Below are positions 1-7,810 of a stretch of DNA of 64,000 nt, piece after piece. The notes below the pieces were generated by a model. It was not told the DNA's origin. It ran no database searches and worked only from the letters and a program-made list of their open reading frames with translations. The stretch comes from an uncultured Bacteroidota bacterium (GTDB taxonomy: Bacteria > Bacteroidota > Bacteroidia > Bacteroidales > P3), in the NCBI GenBank assembly GCA_902774395.1, contig CACYIK010000003.1, forward strand, positions 551 through 64,550. Reading direction: 5' to 3'. How positions within the stretch are numbered: position 1 is the stretch's first letter; the number at the start of each line of letters is the position of its first letter. Position numbers and translations under genes: made by a program.

Positions 1-660
1 AGCTACCGGCTTTCTTTTCTATCTCAATCAAAACTAAAAAAACTATCAGAACTTTCTCGATGTCTCGACGTCTCGACGTCTTTCCTTCTCTCCTGCTGCA
101 CGAGATCTTGTTGATCTTGTAGATTCTCCGCTGCGCGGCTACCAGCTACACGCTTTCTTTTCTATCTCTATCAGAACCAAAAGAACTATCAAAACTTTCT
201 CGATGTCTCGATGTCTCAACGTCTTTCCTTCTCTCCTGCTGCGCGAGATCTTGTTGATCTTGTAGATTCTCCGCTGCGCGGATAACTACTACACGCTTCC
301 TTTTCTATCTCAATCAAAACTAAAAAAACTATCAAAACTTTCTCGACGTCTTTTCTTCTCTCCTGCTGCGCGAGATCTTGTTGATCTTGTAGATTCTCTT
401 CTCTCCTGCTGCGCGAGATCTTGTTGATCTTGTAGATTCTCCGCTGCGCGGCTATCGGCTACCCGATTTCTTTTCTATCTCTATCAGAACCAAAAGAACT
501 GTCAGAACTTTTTTCTCCTTCAAATTTGGAAAGATTTGAAAAGATTTTTGCCTGCGTAGCTTTTCTTTTACAATCTTTTACAATCTGCCGGAAATTTAAA
601 ACCTATTCTTTTCTTTCTTTTGAGATTAATACTCTACTAAATCTACAATACCTCTGCCCG
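1..660. repeat. Gene-free tandem repeat array at left edge
   Basis: No gene is seen here. Four copies of a roughly 50-base module, beginning CTCCTGCTGCGCGAGATC and ending in the hairpin CCGC-TGC-GCGG, lie near 88-138, 229-281, 359-396 and 398-451. Between them run two other low-complexity families: a 9-base family around CTCGATGTCT/CTCGACGTCT and an A-rich family around AATCAAAACTAAAAAAACTATC. The third copy lacks the final hairpin and is followed directly by the fourth. The array probably continues beyond the window. The same A-rich family reappears near 2395-2455 inside the C-terminus of the gene there. Confidence 0.8.
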
Positions 661-693
661 CCAGAACATGGAGATTTATATTAGCCGTTTTTC

Positions 694-1536
694 TCAGTTG
701 GACAATGTGTGGCCGAAGTAGTACTGTCCGCGGCGGCGGGTAATCTTGCCGTAGTTGATGGCGTGCTTCGGGCAGTGGTGGTAGCAGGCGAGGCAGCAGG
801 TGCAGCTGCCGTCGTGGTGCCAGACGGGGAGGCCGTCAAAATTGTGTGAATGCGTGAATGCGTTATTGTGTAAGTCTTCTGATGTCTGTTCCTCGAAGAA
901 GGTGACGGCACCTGTGGGACAGGCAGACACACATCTGCCACAATGGATGCAGGCCTCGCTGTCGACGGTGAACTTCTTGTCGGTCACCATCTTACCGTTG
1001 AAATAGCTGCCGACGATATGGCTCATTACCCAAGGTAATGGGCCTTTTCTTATATGCACCTCACCTTCTTTCTTATTGACAATCAGCTCCGCATACGCCT
1101 TCAGCTGCTCCGCGGCCACAGCCAGCTTTCGCTGCTCCTTCTCGGGCGTGTCGGTATACATAAACGGCAGACAGACATAGCTCTCGGGCATCACCAGCGA
1201 GAAGAGGCTGCTGGCCTCGGGCAGTCCAGCCTTGCGCAGGTCGCCGTTGAGGATGTCCATCGTCACTCCGATGCTGTCGCCACAGGTGGTGAGGGCATAG
1301 CAGTAATGGCCCTCGGCATGGTCGATGTGCATCTTCTTGATGAAGTTACGCACGATACGTGGCGGCTGCCAGCCGTGGGTGGGGAAGACAAAACCTATGC
1401 GCTCGCCCTCCGCCAGCGCGTACTCACACCTCCCCTGCTGTTCCTCGGGGATGAAAAGCAGCTGTTCGCCTGTCGCCCGGGCCAGCGTCTCCGCCGCCCA
1501 GCGCGTATTACCCGTTCCTGAAAAATAGAAAAGCAT
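694..1536 (-). CDS. EFR1-type flavodoxin/ferredoxin fusion
   Basis: A 280-residue cytoplasmic electron-transfer protein. The N-terminal half is flavodoxin-like, with the FMN phosphate loop FSGTGNT at residues 5-11. The C-terminal part carries two 4Fe-4S motifs, CxxCxxCxxxCP at about 196-207 and a second cysteine cluster (CTCCLACYHHCP) at about 245-256. This is the layout of the EFR1 family of ferrodoxins. The physiological partner is unknown. Between the two clusters residues HNNAFTHSHN (about 223-232) come from an octanucleotide repeat (844-874) inserted in frame. The start is set by the standard MLFYFSGTGNT opening. It is the last gene of a minus-strand group with the AlkD-like gene and a hypothetical gene. 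Confidence 0.88.
   Translation of the reverse strand: MLFYFSGTGNTRWAAETLARATGEQLLFIPEEQQGRCEYALAEGERIGFVFPTHGWQPPRIVRNFIKKMHIDHAEGHYCYALTTCGDSIGVTMDILNGDLRKAGLPEASSLFSLVMPESYVCLPFMYTDTPEKEQRKLAVAAEQLKAYAELIVNKKEGEVHIRKGPLPWVMSHIVGSYFNGKMVTDKKFTVDSEACIHCGRCVSACPTGAVTFFEEQTSEDLHNNAFTHSHNFDGLPVWHHDGSCTCCLACYHHCPKHAINYGKITRRRGQYYFGHTLSN
844..874. repeat. Octanucleotide repeat inside the EFR1 gene
   Basis: Units such as GTGAATGC and GTTATTGT with period 8, the same family as the intergenic arrays at 13034-13121, 19753-19858 and 53031-53113. It lies between the two iron-sulfur motifs and keeps the reading frame (about 24-30 bases, 8-10 codons). Confidence 0.75.
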
Positions 1537-1623
1537 TATGAGTTATGATTTATGAATTATGATTTATGAATTATGATTTATGAATTATGATTTATGATTT
1601 ATGAGTGATGAGTGATGAGTTAA
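1537..1623. repeat. Heptad/14-mer repeat array between AlkD-like gene and EFR1
   Basis: Alternating heptads TTATGAT and TTATGAA merge into ATGAGTG units at the right end. The array fills the whole gap between two genes of the same strand. No promoter is apparent. Confidence 0.85.
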
Positions 1624-2397
1624 TTAGCGTAGTGTTCTGAGGATTGCTTTATGGTCGTCGCTGACGCGGTAGCTCTCGAGGGCCTTCTGGATGGATTTTT
1701 GGCGGACCCAAGGGTGGAGGGCGCTGGGGGAGCTGAGGAGGGGAAATGTGGCGGCCCACTGCTTGGCGAGGGCGGTGGCGAAGTACCAGGCCTGCATCAT
1801 GCGGATGTAGTACTCCTCGCGGTCGATGGCGGCGACCCACTGCAGGTGCTCCGCTCGGAAGTCGTCGTCAAGAAAGTGGCGCATCAAGGTGCCGATCCCG
1901 AAGCGCACGGTGTACTCGTGCTCCGCGGCCATCCATTTCCTGATTCTCGGGAGGATATCTGCTTTGTGGCGGGCGAAGGTGCGGGGCGCCAGCGAGTCGC
2001 AGACTGCCCAGTTGTCGATGTAGGGCAGGAAGCGCTCCGTTTCCTCGACGACAGTCGCATAATCCCTAGCGATGCACAGCAGGTAGGCGTGCAGCATATT
2101 CTCCTCGTGATAAAAATGAGGGAGAGCTGTCAGAAAATCCCCCACCCCGTCCTGACGGACACCCAGCCACCTCTCCAAACTCTGCCCGGAGTGCCACTGG
2201 CACTCCTCTTCTGCAGGGAGGGGTCGGCTGCCGCTCGGCAATAGTTCTTTGGCGAGGGCGCGGAGTTGTGGGGAGCGCACGCCGATGAAGCGGTCGGCGG
2301 GCACCGTGGGGATGAGTTTCGCCGAGAAGGCGGCGTATTTTTCGTCGCGCAGCGAGAAGAGTTGTTCCTGCAGAGTCATTTTATTTTTATTTTTCAA
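1624..2397 (-). CDS. DNA alkylation repair protein (AlkD-like, HEAT repeats)
   Basis: A 257-residue member of the DNA alkylation repair enzyme family, alpha-helical HEAT-like glycosylases that remove alkylated bases. Family landmarks are the FIGVRSPQLRALAKEL block near the N-terminus, the DNWAVCDSLAPRTF block in the middle, and EEYYIRMMQAWYFATALAKQ towards the C-terminus. Residues around 52-85 (LPSGSRPLP...RQDGVGDF) are not family-like. They are encoded by a palindromic element at 2135-2245 that appears to be inserted in frame in the loop after the second helix. The start is the first ATG after the upstream gene, 18 bases away, so translation within one operon is likely. It may still be active, because the insertion falls in a loop. 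Confidence 0.87.
   Translation of the reverse strand: MKNKNKMTLQEQLFSLRDEKYAAFSAKLIPTVPADRFIGVRSPQLRALAKELLPSGSRPLPAEEECQWHSGQSLERWLGVRQDGVGDFLTALPHFYHEENMLHAYLLCIARDYATVVEETERFLPYIDNWAVCDSLAPRTFARHKADILPRIRKWMAAEHEYTVRFGIGTLMRHFLDDDFRAEHLQWVAAIDREEYYIRMMQAWYFATALAKQWAATFPLLSSPSALHPWVRQKSIQKALESYRVSDDHKAILRTLR
2135..2245. repeat. Multi-hairpin palindromic element inside AlkD-like gene
   Basis: About 110 bases hold three inverted repeats in a row: CCGTC-CT-GACGG (2147-2158), GGAGTGCCA-C-TGGCACTCC (2188-2206, nine perfect pairs) and TGCCG-CT-CGGCA (2229-2240). The reading frame of the host gene is preserved through it, adding about 30 residues absent from the family. It resembles a REP/RPE-like insertion. 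No second full copy is in the window, though CCGTC-AG-like pieces recur downstream of groEL. Confidence 0.7.
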
Positions 2398-2415
2398 TCA
2401 GAACTAAAAGAACTA

Positions 2416-2964
2416 TCAGAAATTCTTTTTGTTTTTTTCGTTTTGATTGAGATTTAAAATCTGTAATATTTTTCCGCGGGTGTGGCGGACGCCGGCGCCG
2501 AGTTCGGTGGGCTCCAGAAGCAGGAGGCATTGCTTCAGTTCGGCGCAGAGTTCGGGGTAGTGGCGGCATTGCTGGTAGGCCAGCTTGATGCAGAGGGCTT
2601 TGACGCCGTAGGGCTCGTCGGGGAGCATCATGTGCTCGAGACAGAAGTCCAGCAGGTCGGTGCGGATGTCGTCCCTCCCCCACTCCAGCCGTTCGAGCAG
2701 CACCATGGAGAGACGCCGCAGCGGCACCTCGGGGGTGGTCACCGCCAGTTGCACCAGCCTCGCGCGATACATATTTATATATATGTTGTCCTCCTTGGGG
2801 AGGTGTGTCAGCGCCCAGGCGGCATTCACTGCCTCCTTGTCCTGCGTCGTGGCAGACGGGGACGTCTGCGCACCCAGCAGCGTCGCGAACAGCCGCTCGC
2901 GTACCGCGGCATCGTCGTGGGCGCTCTTAGCCAGTGCTTTAATATCTCCGATATGCATCACCAT
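2416..2964 (-). CDS. Hypothetical alpha-helical protein
   Basis: A 182-residue soluble protein without signal peptide or recognisable catalytic motif. It is rich in leucine and alanine and predicted helical, and reads like HEAT-type helical pairs, with blocks such as LRRLSMVLLERLEW and GVKALCIKLAYQQC. It stands first in the group with the AlkD-like gene 18 bases downstream, so a joint role is possible, but I do not recognise the family. The C-terminal tail (ILNLNQNEKNKKNF) is made from the A-rich repeat also seen at the left edge of the window and is probably not part of the original fold. Two in-frame ATGs (2964 and 2958) are possible starts. Confidence 0.65.
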   Translation of the reverse strand: MVMHIGDIKALAKSAHDDAAVRERLFATLLGAQTSPSATTQDKEAVNAAWALTHLPKEDNIYINMYRARLVQLAVTTPEVPLRRLSMVLLERLEWGRDDIRTDLLDFCLEHMMLPDEPYGVKALCIKLAYQQCRHYPELCAELKQCLLLLEPTELGAGVRHTRGKILQILNLNQNEKNKKNF

Positions 2965-3054
2965 CGTACTGCAAAATTACGATTATTTTCTTATATAACG
3001 GCGAATTATTCTAATTTAACTAATTAGGCTGCCGCGGGTCAAACAAATTGAAAG

Positions 3055-3137
3055 TTTGCTCCACTGCGGTCGCAGGCCGTGTCTCCTTTGGAGCCAGGCA
3101 GGAAAATTGAAAATTTGCTCCACTACGGCCGCAGGCC
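3055..3137. repeat. Two copies of the two-hairpin TTTGCTCCAC element
   Basis: The first copy (3055-3109) is complete: TTTGCTCCAC, hairpin TGCG-GT-CGCA, GGCC, hairpin CTCC-TTT-GGAG, CCAGGCAGGAAAATT. The second (3114-3137) stops after the first hairpin. The same element occurs at seven other places in the window. Confidence 0.9.
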
Positions 3138-3168
3138 AAATAATTCGCTTAATATGTTAAATTCGCCG

Positions 3169-3195
3169 TTTGATTAAAAAAATTTCGTAATTTTG
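3169..3195 (+). promoter_or_regulatory. Bacteroidota-type promoter for macro-like gene
   Basis: TAATTTTG (3188-3195) fits the TAnnTTTG -7 element, with TTTG at 3169-3172 as a somewhat close -33 element. The start codon is 28 bases downstream. Confidence 0.6.
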
Positions 3196-3223
3196 CAGTC
3201 GGAAATCTAAAACACTTACGACT

Positions 3224-3625
3224 ATGAAAAACACTCAGATTATTGATGGACGCCGTGTGGCGTCGGACCGCATCGCCGAACTTGGCGAGAACGAGATTTT
3301 TGTCTTCGGCAGCAACATCCAGGGCTCCCACGGCGGCGGTGCCGCCTGGTTCGCCTACAAGAACCTCGGTGCCGAATGGGGTGTCGGCGAAGGCCTGACG
3401 GGCCGCTGCTATGCGCTGCCCACCATGGAGGGCGAAGCCTCGCTGAAAAAAGCCGTCGACCATTTCATCGCCTGCGCCAAAGAACATCCCGAGCTGACCT
3501 TCCTCGTCACCGCCGTAGGCTGCGGCATCGCCGGCTACACACCCAACGAGGTGGCCCCTCTTTTCAAAGAAGCCCTCGCGCTGGAGAACGTCTACCTGCC
3601 GGAAGTCTTCATCAATGAGGAATGA
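3224..3625 (+). CDS. Macro-domain-like protein (A1S_2505 type)
   Basis: A 133-residue cytoplasmic protein. The block IFVFGSNIQGSHGGGAAWFA followed by GLTGRCYALPTMEG and TAVGCGIAGYTPNEVAPLF matches a widespread small family found in phages and bacteria (annotated as A1S_2505 phage non-structural protein) that resembles macro (ADP-ribose-binding) domains. The glycine-rich FGSN...GGGAA segment is the likely nucleotide loop. The substrate is unknown. It is a single gene with its own promoter. The last residues and TGA stop (NEE-stop) run directly into the GATGAGG/GATGAGT heptad array, so the repeat supplies the termination signal. Confidence 0.8.
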   Translation: MKNTQIIDGRRVASDRIAELGENEIFVFGSNIQGSHGGGAAWFAYKNLGAEWGVGEGLTGRCYALPTMEGEASLKKAVDHFIACAKEHPELTFLVTAVGCGIAGYTPNEVAPLFKEALALENVYLPEVFINEE

Positions 3626-3731
3626 GGAATGAGGAATGAGGAGTGATGAGTGAGGAGTGATGAGTGATGAGTGATGAGTGAGGAGTGATGAGTGATGAGT
3701 GATGAGTGATGAGTGATGGGTGATGAATGAG
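3612..3731 (+). repeat. Heptad array GAATGAG/GATGAGT
   Basis: Fifteen or so tandem 7-base units (TGAGGAA, then TGATGAG with single-base variants) start within the last codons of the macro-like gene and continue to about 3731. Confidence 0.9.
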
Positions 3732-3743
3732 GAATTCTCACGG

Positions 3744-3829
3744 ACACGAATCTATCGAATCTAACGAACAAAAAAGATTCGTTTAATTCGTGCGATTCGT
3801 GTTCAGGAGAAAGGGTGCGATTCGTGTTC
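3744..3829. repeat. Imperfect inverted repeat of ACACGAATC type, copy 1
   Basis: The left arm begins ACACGAATCTATCGAATC and the right arm ends AATTCGTGCGATTCGTGT, pairing as a long imperfect stem around an A-run. The distal part of the right arm is repeated once more at 3815-3829. Related copies lie at 4724-4785 and 13996-14049, each a short distance upstream of a gene. Confidence 0.8.
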
Positions 3830-3845
3830 AAAAAAAAATAAAACC

Positions 3846-4460
3846 ATGAAGAAAATATTATTAGCCGCAGTGATGATGGCTTGCATGACAGCCATGCAGG
3901 CGCAGTATATAGTATCCGATAATTACACGCTGCACTTCGAGAATACGGGACATGAAGTGACCACCCGAAAACCTGTGGCCTGCACCGACAACTATCAAGA
4001 CCTATGGAATGGTTGTTATGTAAAGACATCCTCACATAAAGTATATATCTACCGCAACAACAGTTCTATCCTTTACGGCGATGAAATTAACCTCCTCTAT
4101 AACGGCTATTACCGCGTAAAACGCGGCAAGACCTGGTATCTCGCCGACGAGAACGGTGATTTGGTCGATGGCATCTACGGTAAGGAAATATATTATTTCC
4201 CTTATGGTTATGTGACGCTCCAACGCAGTTCCGGTTCTTGGGACATCTACCATTGTTCCGGTCGTAAGGTGGAGTGTTATTCCAACGAAAGCCCTTACAT
4301 GTTCTGGAACGGCTGTTTCTTAATCAAGCAAGGCCGTTATTGGTATGCCGTGGATGCAAATGGCGATAAGATAGATGGCGTCTACGGCGACACCGTCACA
4401 CTCCTTGACAACGGCAGATGGAAGTGCGTCAGAGGTAACTATGTATCATATATAGACTAG
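3846..4460 (+). CDS. Secreted WG-repeat-like protein
   Basis: A 204-residue exported protein. Residues 1-20 form a signal peptide (MKKILLAAVMMACMTAMQAQ, cleavage likely after MQA). The mature part has three or four weak repeats of the WG type: a hydrophobic strand, then an aromatic pair and DENGDLVDGIYG or DANGDKIDGVYG. These suggest a beta-propeller or beta-solenoid of about 40-residue units. No enzyme motif is seen. It is a lone gene between repeat tracts, and the inverted repeat at 3744-3829 lies just upstream. It could be periplasmic or surface-bound; the function is unknown. Confidence 0.7.
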   Translation: MKKILLAAVMMACMTAMQAQYIVSDNYTLHFENTGHEVTTRKPVACTDNYQDLWNGCYVKTSSHKVYIYRNNSSILYGDEINLLYNGYYRVKRGKTWYLADENGDLVDGIYGKEIYYFPYGYVTLQRSSGSWDIYHCSGRKVECYSNESPYMFWNGCFLIKQGRYWYAVDANGDKIDGVYGDTVTLLDNGRWKCVRGNYVSYID

Positions 4461-4471
4461 AGAGAGGAATC

Positions 4472-4660
4472 ATGAGTGATGAGTGATGAGTGTTTAGTGA
4501 TGAGTGTTTAGTGTTTAGTGTTTAGTGTTTAGTGAGGAATGATGAGTGATGAGTGAGGAATTTATATCAGGAGTGCATAGGAGTGCAGGAGTGCGAAGGA
4601 GTGCAAGGACAAATGAGGTGGGGAGTGGAGAATTAAGAATTAAAAATTAAAAATTAAGAA
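4472..4660. repeat. Mixed heptad arrays after the secreted WG-like gene
   Basis: GATGAGT units pass into GTTTAGT units (4500-4535), back to GATGAGT (to about 4560), then an AGGAGTGC-type stretch and AATTAAA-type heptads (4630-4660). The change from one 7-base family to another without loss of phase is clear here. Confidence 0.85.
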
Positions 4661-4714
4661 TTTGCTCCACTGCGGTCGCAGGCCGTGTCACCCTTGGAGC
4701 CAGGCAGGAAAATT
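4661..4714 (+). repeat. Two-hairpin TTTGCTCCAC element
   Basis: A complete copy with the first hairpin TGCG-GT-CGCA intact. The second stem carries changes (CACCCTTGGAG) that weaken pairing. Flanked by AATTAAG/AAAATTA repeats on both sides. Confidence 0.85.
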
Positions 4715-4723
4715 AAAAAACGA

Positions 4724-4785
4724 ACACGAATCTATCGAATCTAACGAATAAAAAAAGATTCGTTCAATTCGTGCGATTCGTGTTC
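4724..4785. repeat. Imperfect inverted repeat of ACACGAATC type, copy 2
   Basis: Almost the same as the copy at 3744-3829, with an A-run loop and arms CACGAATCTATCGAATC / AATTCGTGCGATTCGTG. It lies 59 bases before the broken small HTH gene. Confidence 0.8.
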
Positions 4786-4843
4786 AGGAAAAACGAATAA
4801 TTAGTGGTTGCAAAAAAATGTTTAACTTAAATACCAAAAAGCA

Positions 4844-5017
4844 ATGAAAAATCAAGTTTTAAAAGCCATGCGCGAAGCTAGCAAGCCCGTCTCCGCAGGA
4901 GATGTCACCAAGATGCTCAACGCCGACCGCTAAGAGGTCGCCAAAGCCTTCGTTACCTTGAAGGAGGAAGGTGCTATCATTTCGCCCGTCCGCTGCAAAT
5001 GGGCTCCTGCTAAATGA
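4844..5017 (+). pseudogene. Small winged-helix-like gene with internal stop
   Basis: A 58-codon frame reads MKNQVLKAMREASKPVSAGD...NADR, stop, EVAKAFVTLKEEGAIIS...WAPAK. The only fault is TAA at 4931-4933 (codon 30), one base from AAA/AAG-type lysine codons. The protein resembles small (about 58-residue) HTH proteins common in Bacteroidales, where a helix-turn-helix is followed by a short wing ending in a CKW-type strand. Either the gene was recently inactivated or the base is a sequencing error. Confidence 0.7.
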
Positions 5018-5124
5018 TACAGAAACATCGACACAAATGAGTAGCGTAACTCATAGAATGAGAGTTGGGTACAATAGGAAGCGTTGCAACTTCGCATTCA
5101 GATTCATTAACATTTGAAAAAAGT

Positions 5125-5997
5125 ATGAATGTGGATAATACTGTTGTAATATTGGGTAATGGATTTGACCTAGACCTTGGATGGAAAACATCTTTCAAAG
5201 ACTTTTTGACAAGCGAAAAATTCTGCATTTATGGAAACCCAAGGTATCCCGTGAAATACATGAGCGAATTATTTCAGAGTATTGAGGAGAATTGGTATAA
5301 TCTCGAGGAATTTATGCGAGAATGTGTTGAGAAATCAACTGAAGAAGAAACTGATGCATTGAATTTGTTTTGGAATATTTGTCGGGATAAAATTTACGAT
5401 TATCTAACACCAAAGGGAGATCAATATAAACAGGTATTCAATACGAATATTAATAGCTGCGCATATCTTTTTTTACAAAGAATGAATAAATCCAAGGTTT
5501 TTTCCTTTAATTATACTCTGCCGTACGACATAACCCATTTGCCTGAACACGAGATAACGTATTTGCACGGTGCTTTGAATCATGGATTATCTTGGATAGA
5601 TATTAAGCTTGGCATAGACTTGCATGTAAAGAATAAATTAGCATGGTCTGATAAGCTTAAACCATATTTAAAGGCGTACGAGAGTAAAAAAATAGATGAG
5701 TTGTTAGTAGCTATAAAGCATGCTAACAAAATAATAATATATGGACACTCTCTAGGTATTTCAGATTCTGATTATTTTGAGCCAATATTTTCAAATATTA
5801 TTCACGGACCATTATTGAACAAATCCATATTCTTTATAACAAAGAATTCTGCATCCATGCAATGTATAAAGGATAATATGTCAAAGTATGGTATTGATTA
5901 TAACAGGCTGGTGTTTGGTTCTAGCGTATGCAAAAACATCTATACTGACAACGGCATAAATAATCCTGATTTTCAAAATATTATAACCAATATTTAA
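5125..5997 (+). CDS. abiH: AbiH family phage abortive-infection protein
   Basis: A 290-residue AbiH-like protein. AbiH was defined in Lactococcus as an abortive-infection factor; the mechanism is not settled. Visible landmarks are the N-terminal VVILGNGFDLDLGWKTSFKDF block (residues about 6-26), FSFNYTLPYD in the middle, a YLHGALN block, and KIIIYGHSLGISDSDYF near residue 215, all typical of the family. I start at ATG 5125 rather than the in-frame TTG at 5065, since MNVDNTVVILGNGFDL is the usual beginning. The gene is clearly AT-rich against its neighbours, which suggests acquisition. A WG-repeat gene follows 19 bases later, so the two form an operon. Confidence 0.85.
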   Translation: MNVDNTVVILGNGFDLDLGWKTSFKDFLTSEKFCIYGNPRYPVKYMSELFQSIEENWYNLEEFMRECVEKSTEEETDALNLFWNICRDKIYDYLTPKGDQYKQVFNTNINSCAYLFLQRMNKSKVFSFNYTLPYDITHLPEHEITYLHGALNHGLSWIDIKLGIDLHVKNKLAWSDKLKPYLKAYESKKIDELLVAIKHANKIIIYGHSLGISDSDYFEPIFSNIIHGPLLNKSIFFITKNSASMQCIKDNMSKYGIDYNRLVFGSSVCKNIYTDNGINNPDFQNIITNI

Positions 5998-6016
5998 CAC
6001 CTCATAAAAAATAAGG

Positions 6017-7636
6017 ATGGTAGAAAACAACTCTTTGGAAAAAAAATTCGATGAAATAGTCCCATTCTACAAACAATATGGCATTTTTATTGTGAGTAAG
6101 TCTGGTAAAATGGGTGTCGTTAAGATTTGTGAAAATATATCCGAAGTTATTGTTCCAATTGAGTATGATCAAATAAAAATATTATTTAAAGATATTCATC
6201 TGCTTTTAGCTCAAAAAGCCACGAGGTATAGGCTAATAAAAATCAAGAAAAATATTCAAAACTATACTCAGTTTTATGATAAAATAGGAACTTTTTGCAA
6301 TGGATATACAAAAATAGCACCTGTTTATTTAGACCGTCATGTTGGAGTTGTGAATACAGAAGCTGAAGAAATAATCCCCGTACAATACAAGTCTTTTGAC
6401 GATATGCCGTATTTCATGTTTCCCTATGATGAACTTCTAATGAAGAAAGATGATAAGTTTGGAGTTTTCAAATCGTCTGGAAAACTACTTTTGCCTTTTG
6501 AATATGAAAAAATCAATTACAATAGACTGTTTTATAGAGTAATCGAATCGAAAACAAACAGAATAACTTGGTCTGACGGCACATGTTTTAGAACGGCGCT
6601 TATTCCTATTAAAAAAAATAAAAAATGGGGGTTGGTTGATTGTTTTTTCAAAGAGGTTGTTCCATGCATTTATCGAACAATTCGACAAAGTTCTGTAAAT
6701 AGACTAATGCTAACAAAAGATGACGGTTGTGATTTGTTATTATTGAAAGCAGATGGGCCAAGAATAATAAACATTTTATCTGAAAAAGCGGAGAAATATT
6801 CAAAAGTTGAGAAATTTGTTGAAGGCTTGGCTAAAGTGGAGAAGAATGGGAAGTATGGTTGTGTTGATGAAATGTATAACGAGGTGGTTCCTTGCTTGTT
6901 TGACGATATTTTTCCTTTTGTGGGCGACACAGCAATCGTAAAGAAAGATGGCAAATATGGTTGTGTTAATAGAAGAGGCACGATGACGATTCCTTGTCTG
7001 TACGATAAATCCATAAATTTCTTTCGCGGAGTTGCTGTTGTTGAGAGAGATGGTAAGATGGGGGCAATAAATGAGCAAGGCGAAGTGATTGTACCTATTG
7101 AATATACAATTCTTGGAGATTTTTCATGTGTCGGACCTACTTTGTTGTTAGCGGTAAAAGATAGATTAATGGGTGTAATAGACAAGAACAATAACACCAT
7201 TGTTCCTTTCGATAATGATTATGACGATATCTTTCCTGCGTTTGGTATGATAACATTGTCAAAGAATAAAAAGAAAGGCGTTTACAACCACAAAGGAGAA
7301 CAAATTGTTCCATTTGAATATGATGACATTCAACACCCATCTATGACAGACAACACAATAAACGTTTGTAAAAATGGGAAGTGGGGAGTGCTGAACAAAA
7401 AAGGGGAGGAAATATGCCCGCCAAGATATGACAAAATAGATAGTTATGGATTTGCTTGCGGTCGTCTTGCGGTATGCAGAAATGGAAAGTGGGGATTCTT
7501 AAACAGGAAAGGCAGAGAGGTTATTGAATGTATTTACGATAAGGTCTATCAATTCTTTGAGGAAAACCATTGTGAAGTAAAATTCGAAGGAAAGAAAATA
7601 GTAATAGATATTTATGGAAATAGAATATTTATCTAA
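6017..7636 (+). CDS. WG-repeat protein paired with AbiH
   Basis: A 539-residue protein made of about eleven WG-type repeats of roughly 40 residues. Each has a core like KNGKWGVLNKKGEEICPPRY or KKDGKYGCVNRRG followed by a proline strand and an acidic YD-type turn. There is no signal peptide or membrane segment, so it is probably cytoplasmic, unlike many WG proteins. Such repeats build beta-rich scaffolds, perhaps a propeller or solenoid for binding. The gene is as AT-rich as abiH and begins 19 bases after it, so both were probably gained together. It may be a sensor or partner for AbiH; that is inference from position only. Confidence 0.8.
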   Translation: MVENNSLEKKFDEIVPFYKQYGIFIVSKSGKMGVVKICENISEVIVPIEYDQIKILFKDIHLLLAQKATRYRLIKIKKNIQNYTQFYDKIGTFCNGYTKIAPVYLDRHVGVVNTEAEEIIPVQYKSFDDMPYFMFPYDELLMKKDDKFGVFKSSGKLLLPFEYEKINYNRLFYRVIESKTNRITWSDGTCFRTALIPIKKNKKWGLVDCFFKEVVPCIYRTIRQSSVNRLMLTKDDGCDLLLLKADGPRIINILSEKAEKYSKVEKFVEGLAKVEKNGKYGCVDEMYNEVVPCLFDDIFPFVGDTAIVKKDGKYGCVNRRGTMTIPCLYDKSINFFRGVAVVERDGKMGAINEQGEVIVPIEYTILGDFSCVGPTLLLAVKDRLMGVIDKNNNTIVPFDNDYDDIFPAFGMITLSKNKKKGVYNHKGEQIVPFEYDDIQHPSMTDNTINVCKNGKWGVLNKKGEEICPPRYDKIDSYGFACGRLAVCRNGKWGFLNRKGREVIECIYDKVYQFFEENHCEVKFEGKKIVIDIYGNRIFI

Positions 7637-7810
7637 ATATGGCAAACAAAAGAGATAGATGCCATTGCGTCAACGTTGTAAGGTCGTTAATGAGGAGTGA
7701 TGAATGATGTGTGGTCAAGTGCTACACACTATCAACTACCAACTACACACTATATAACAACATATCAACGTATCAACATACCAACGTCAACATTAATAGA
7801 CAAATACAAA

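Noticed and set aside
1..600. Possible CRISPR array
   Set aside because: Repeats are imperfect, of uneven spacing, and the intervening sequences are themselves repeats, not unique spacers; no cas gene is present.
3612..3731. Heptad array as a variable-number phase-variation switch for the macro-like gene
   Set aside because: The array begins at the stop codon, so changes in unit number cannot shift the reading frame of the gene.
5065..5124. Upstream TTG start of AbiH
   Set aside because: Homology starts at the ATG at 5125 (MNVDNTVVILGNGFDL); the 20 extra residues have no family support.
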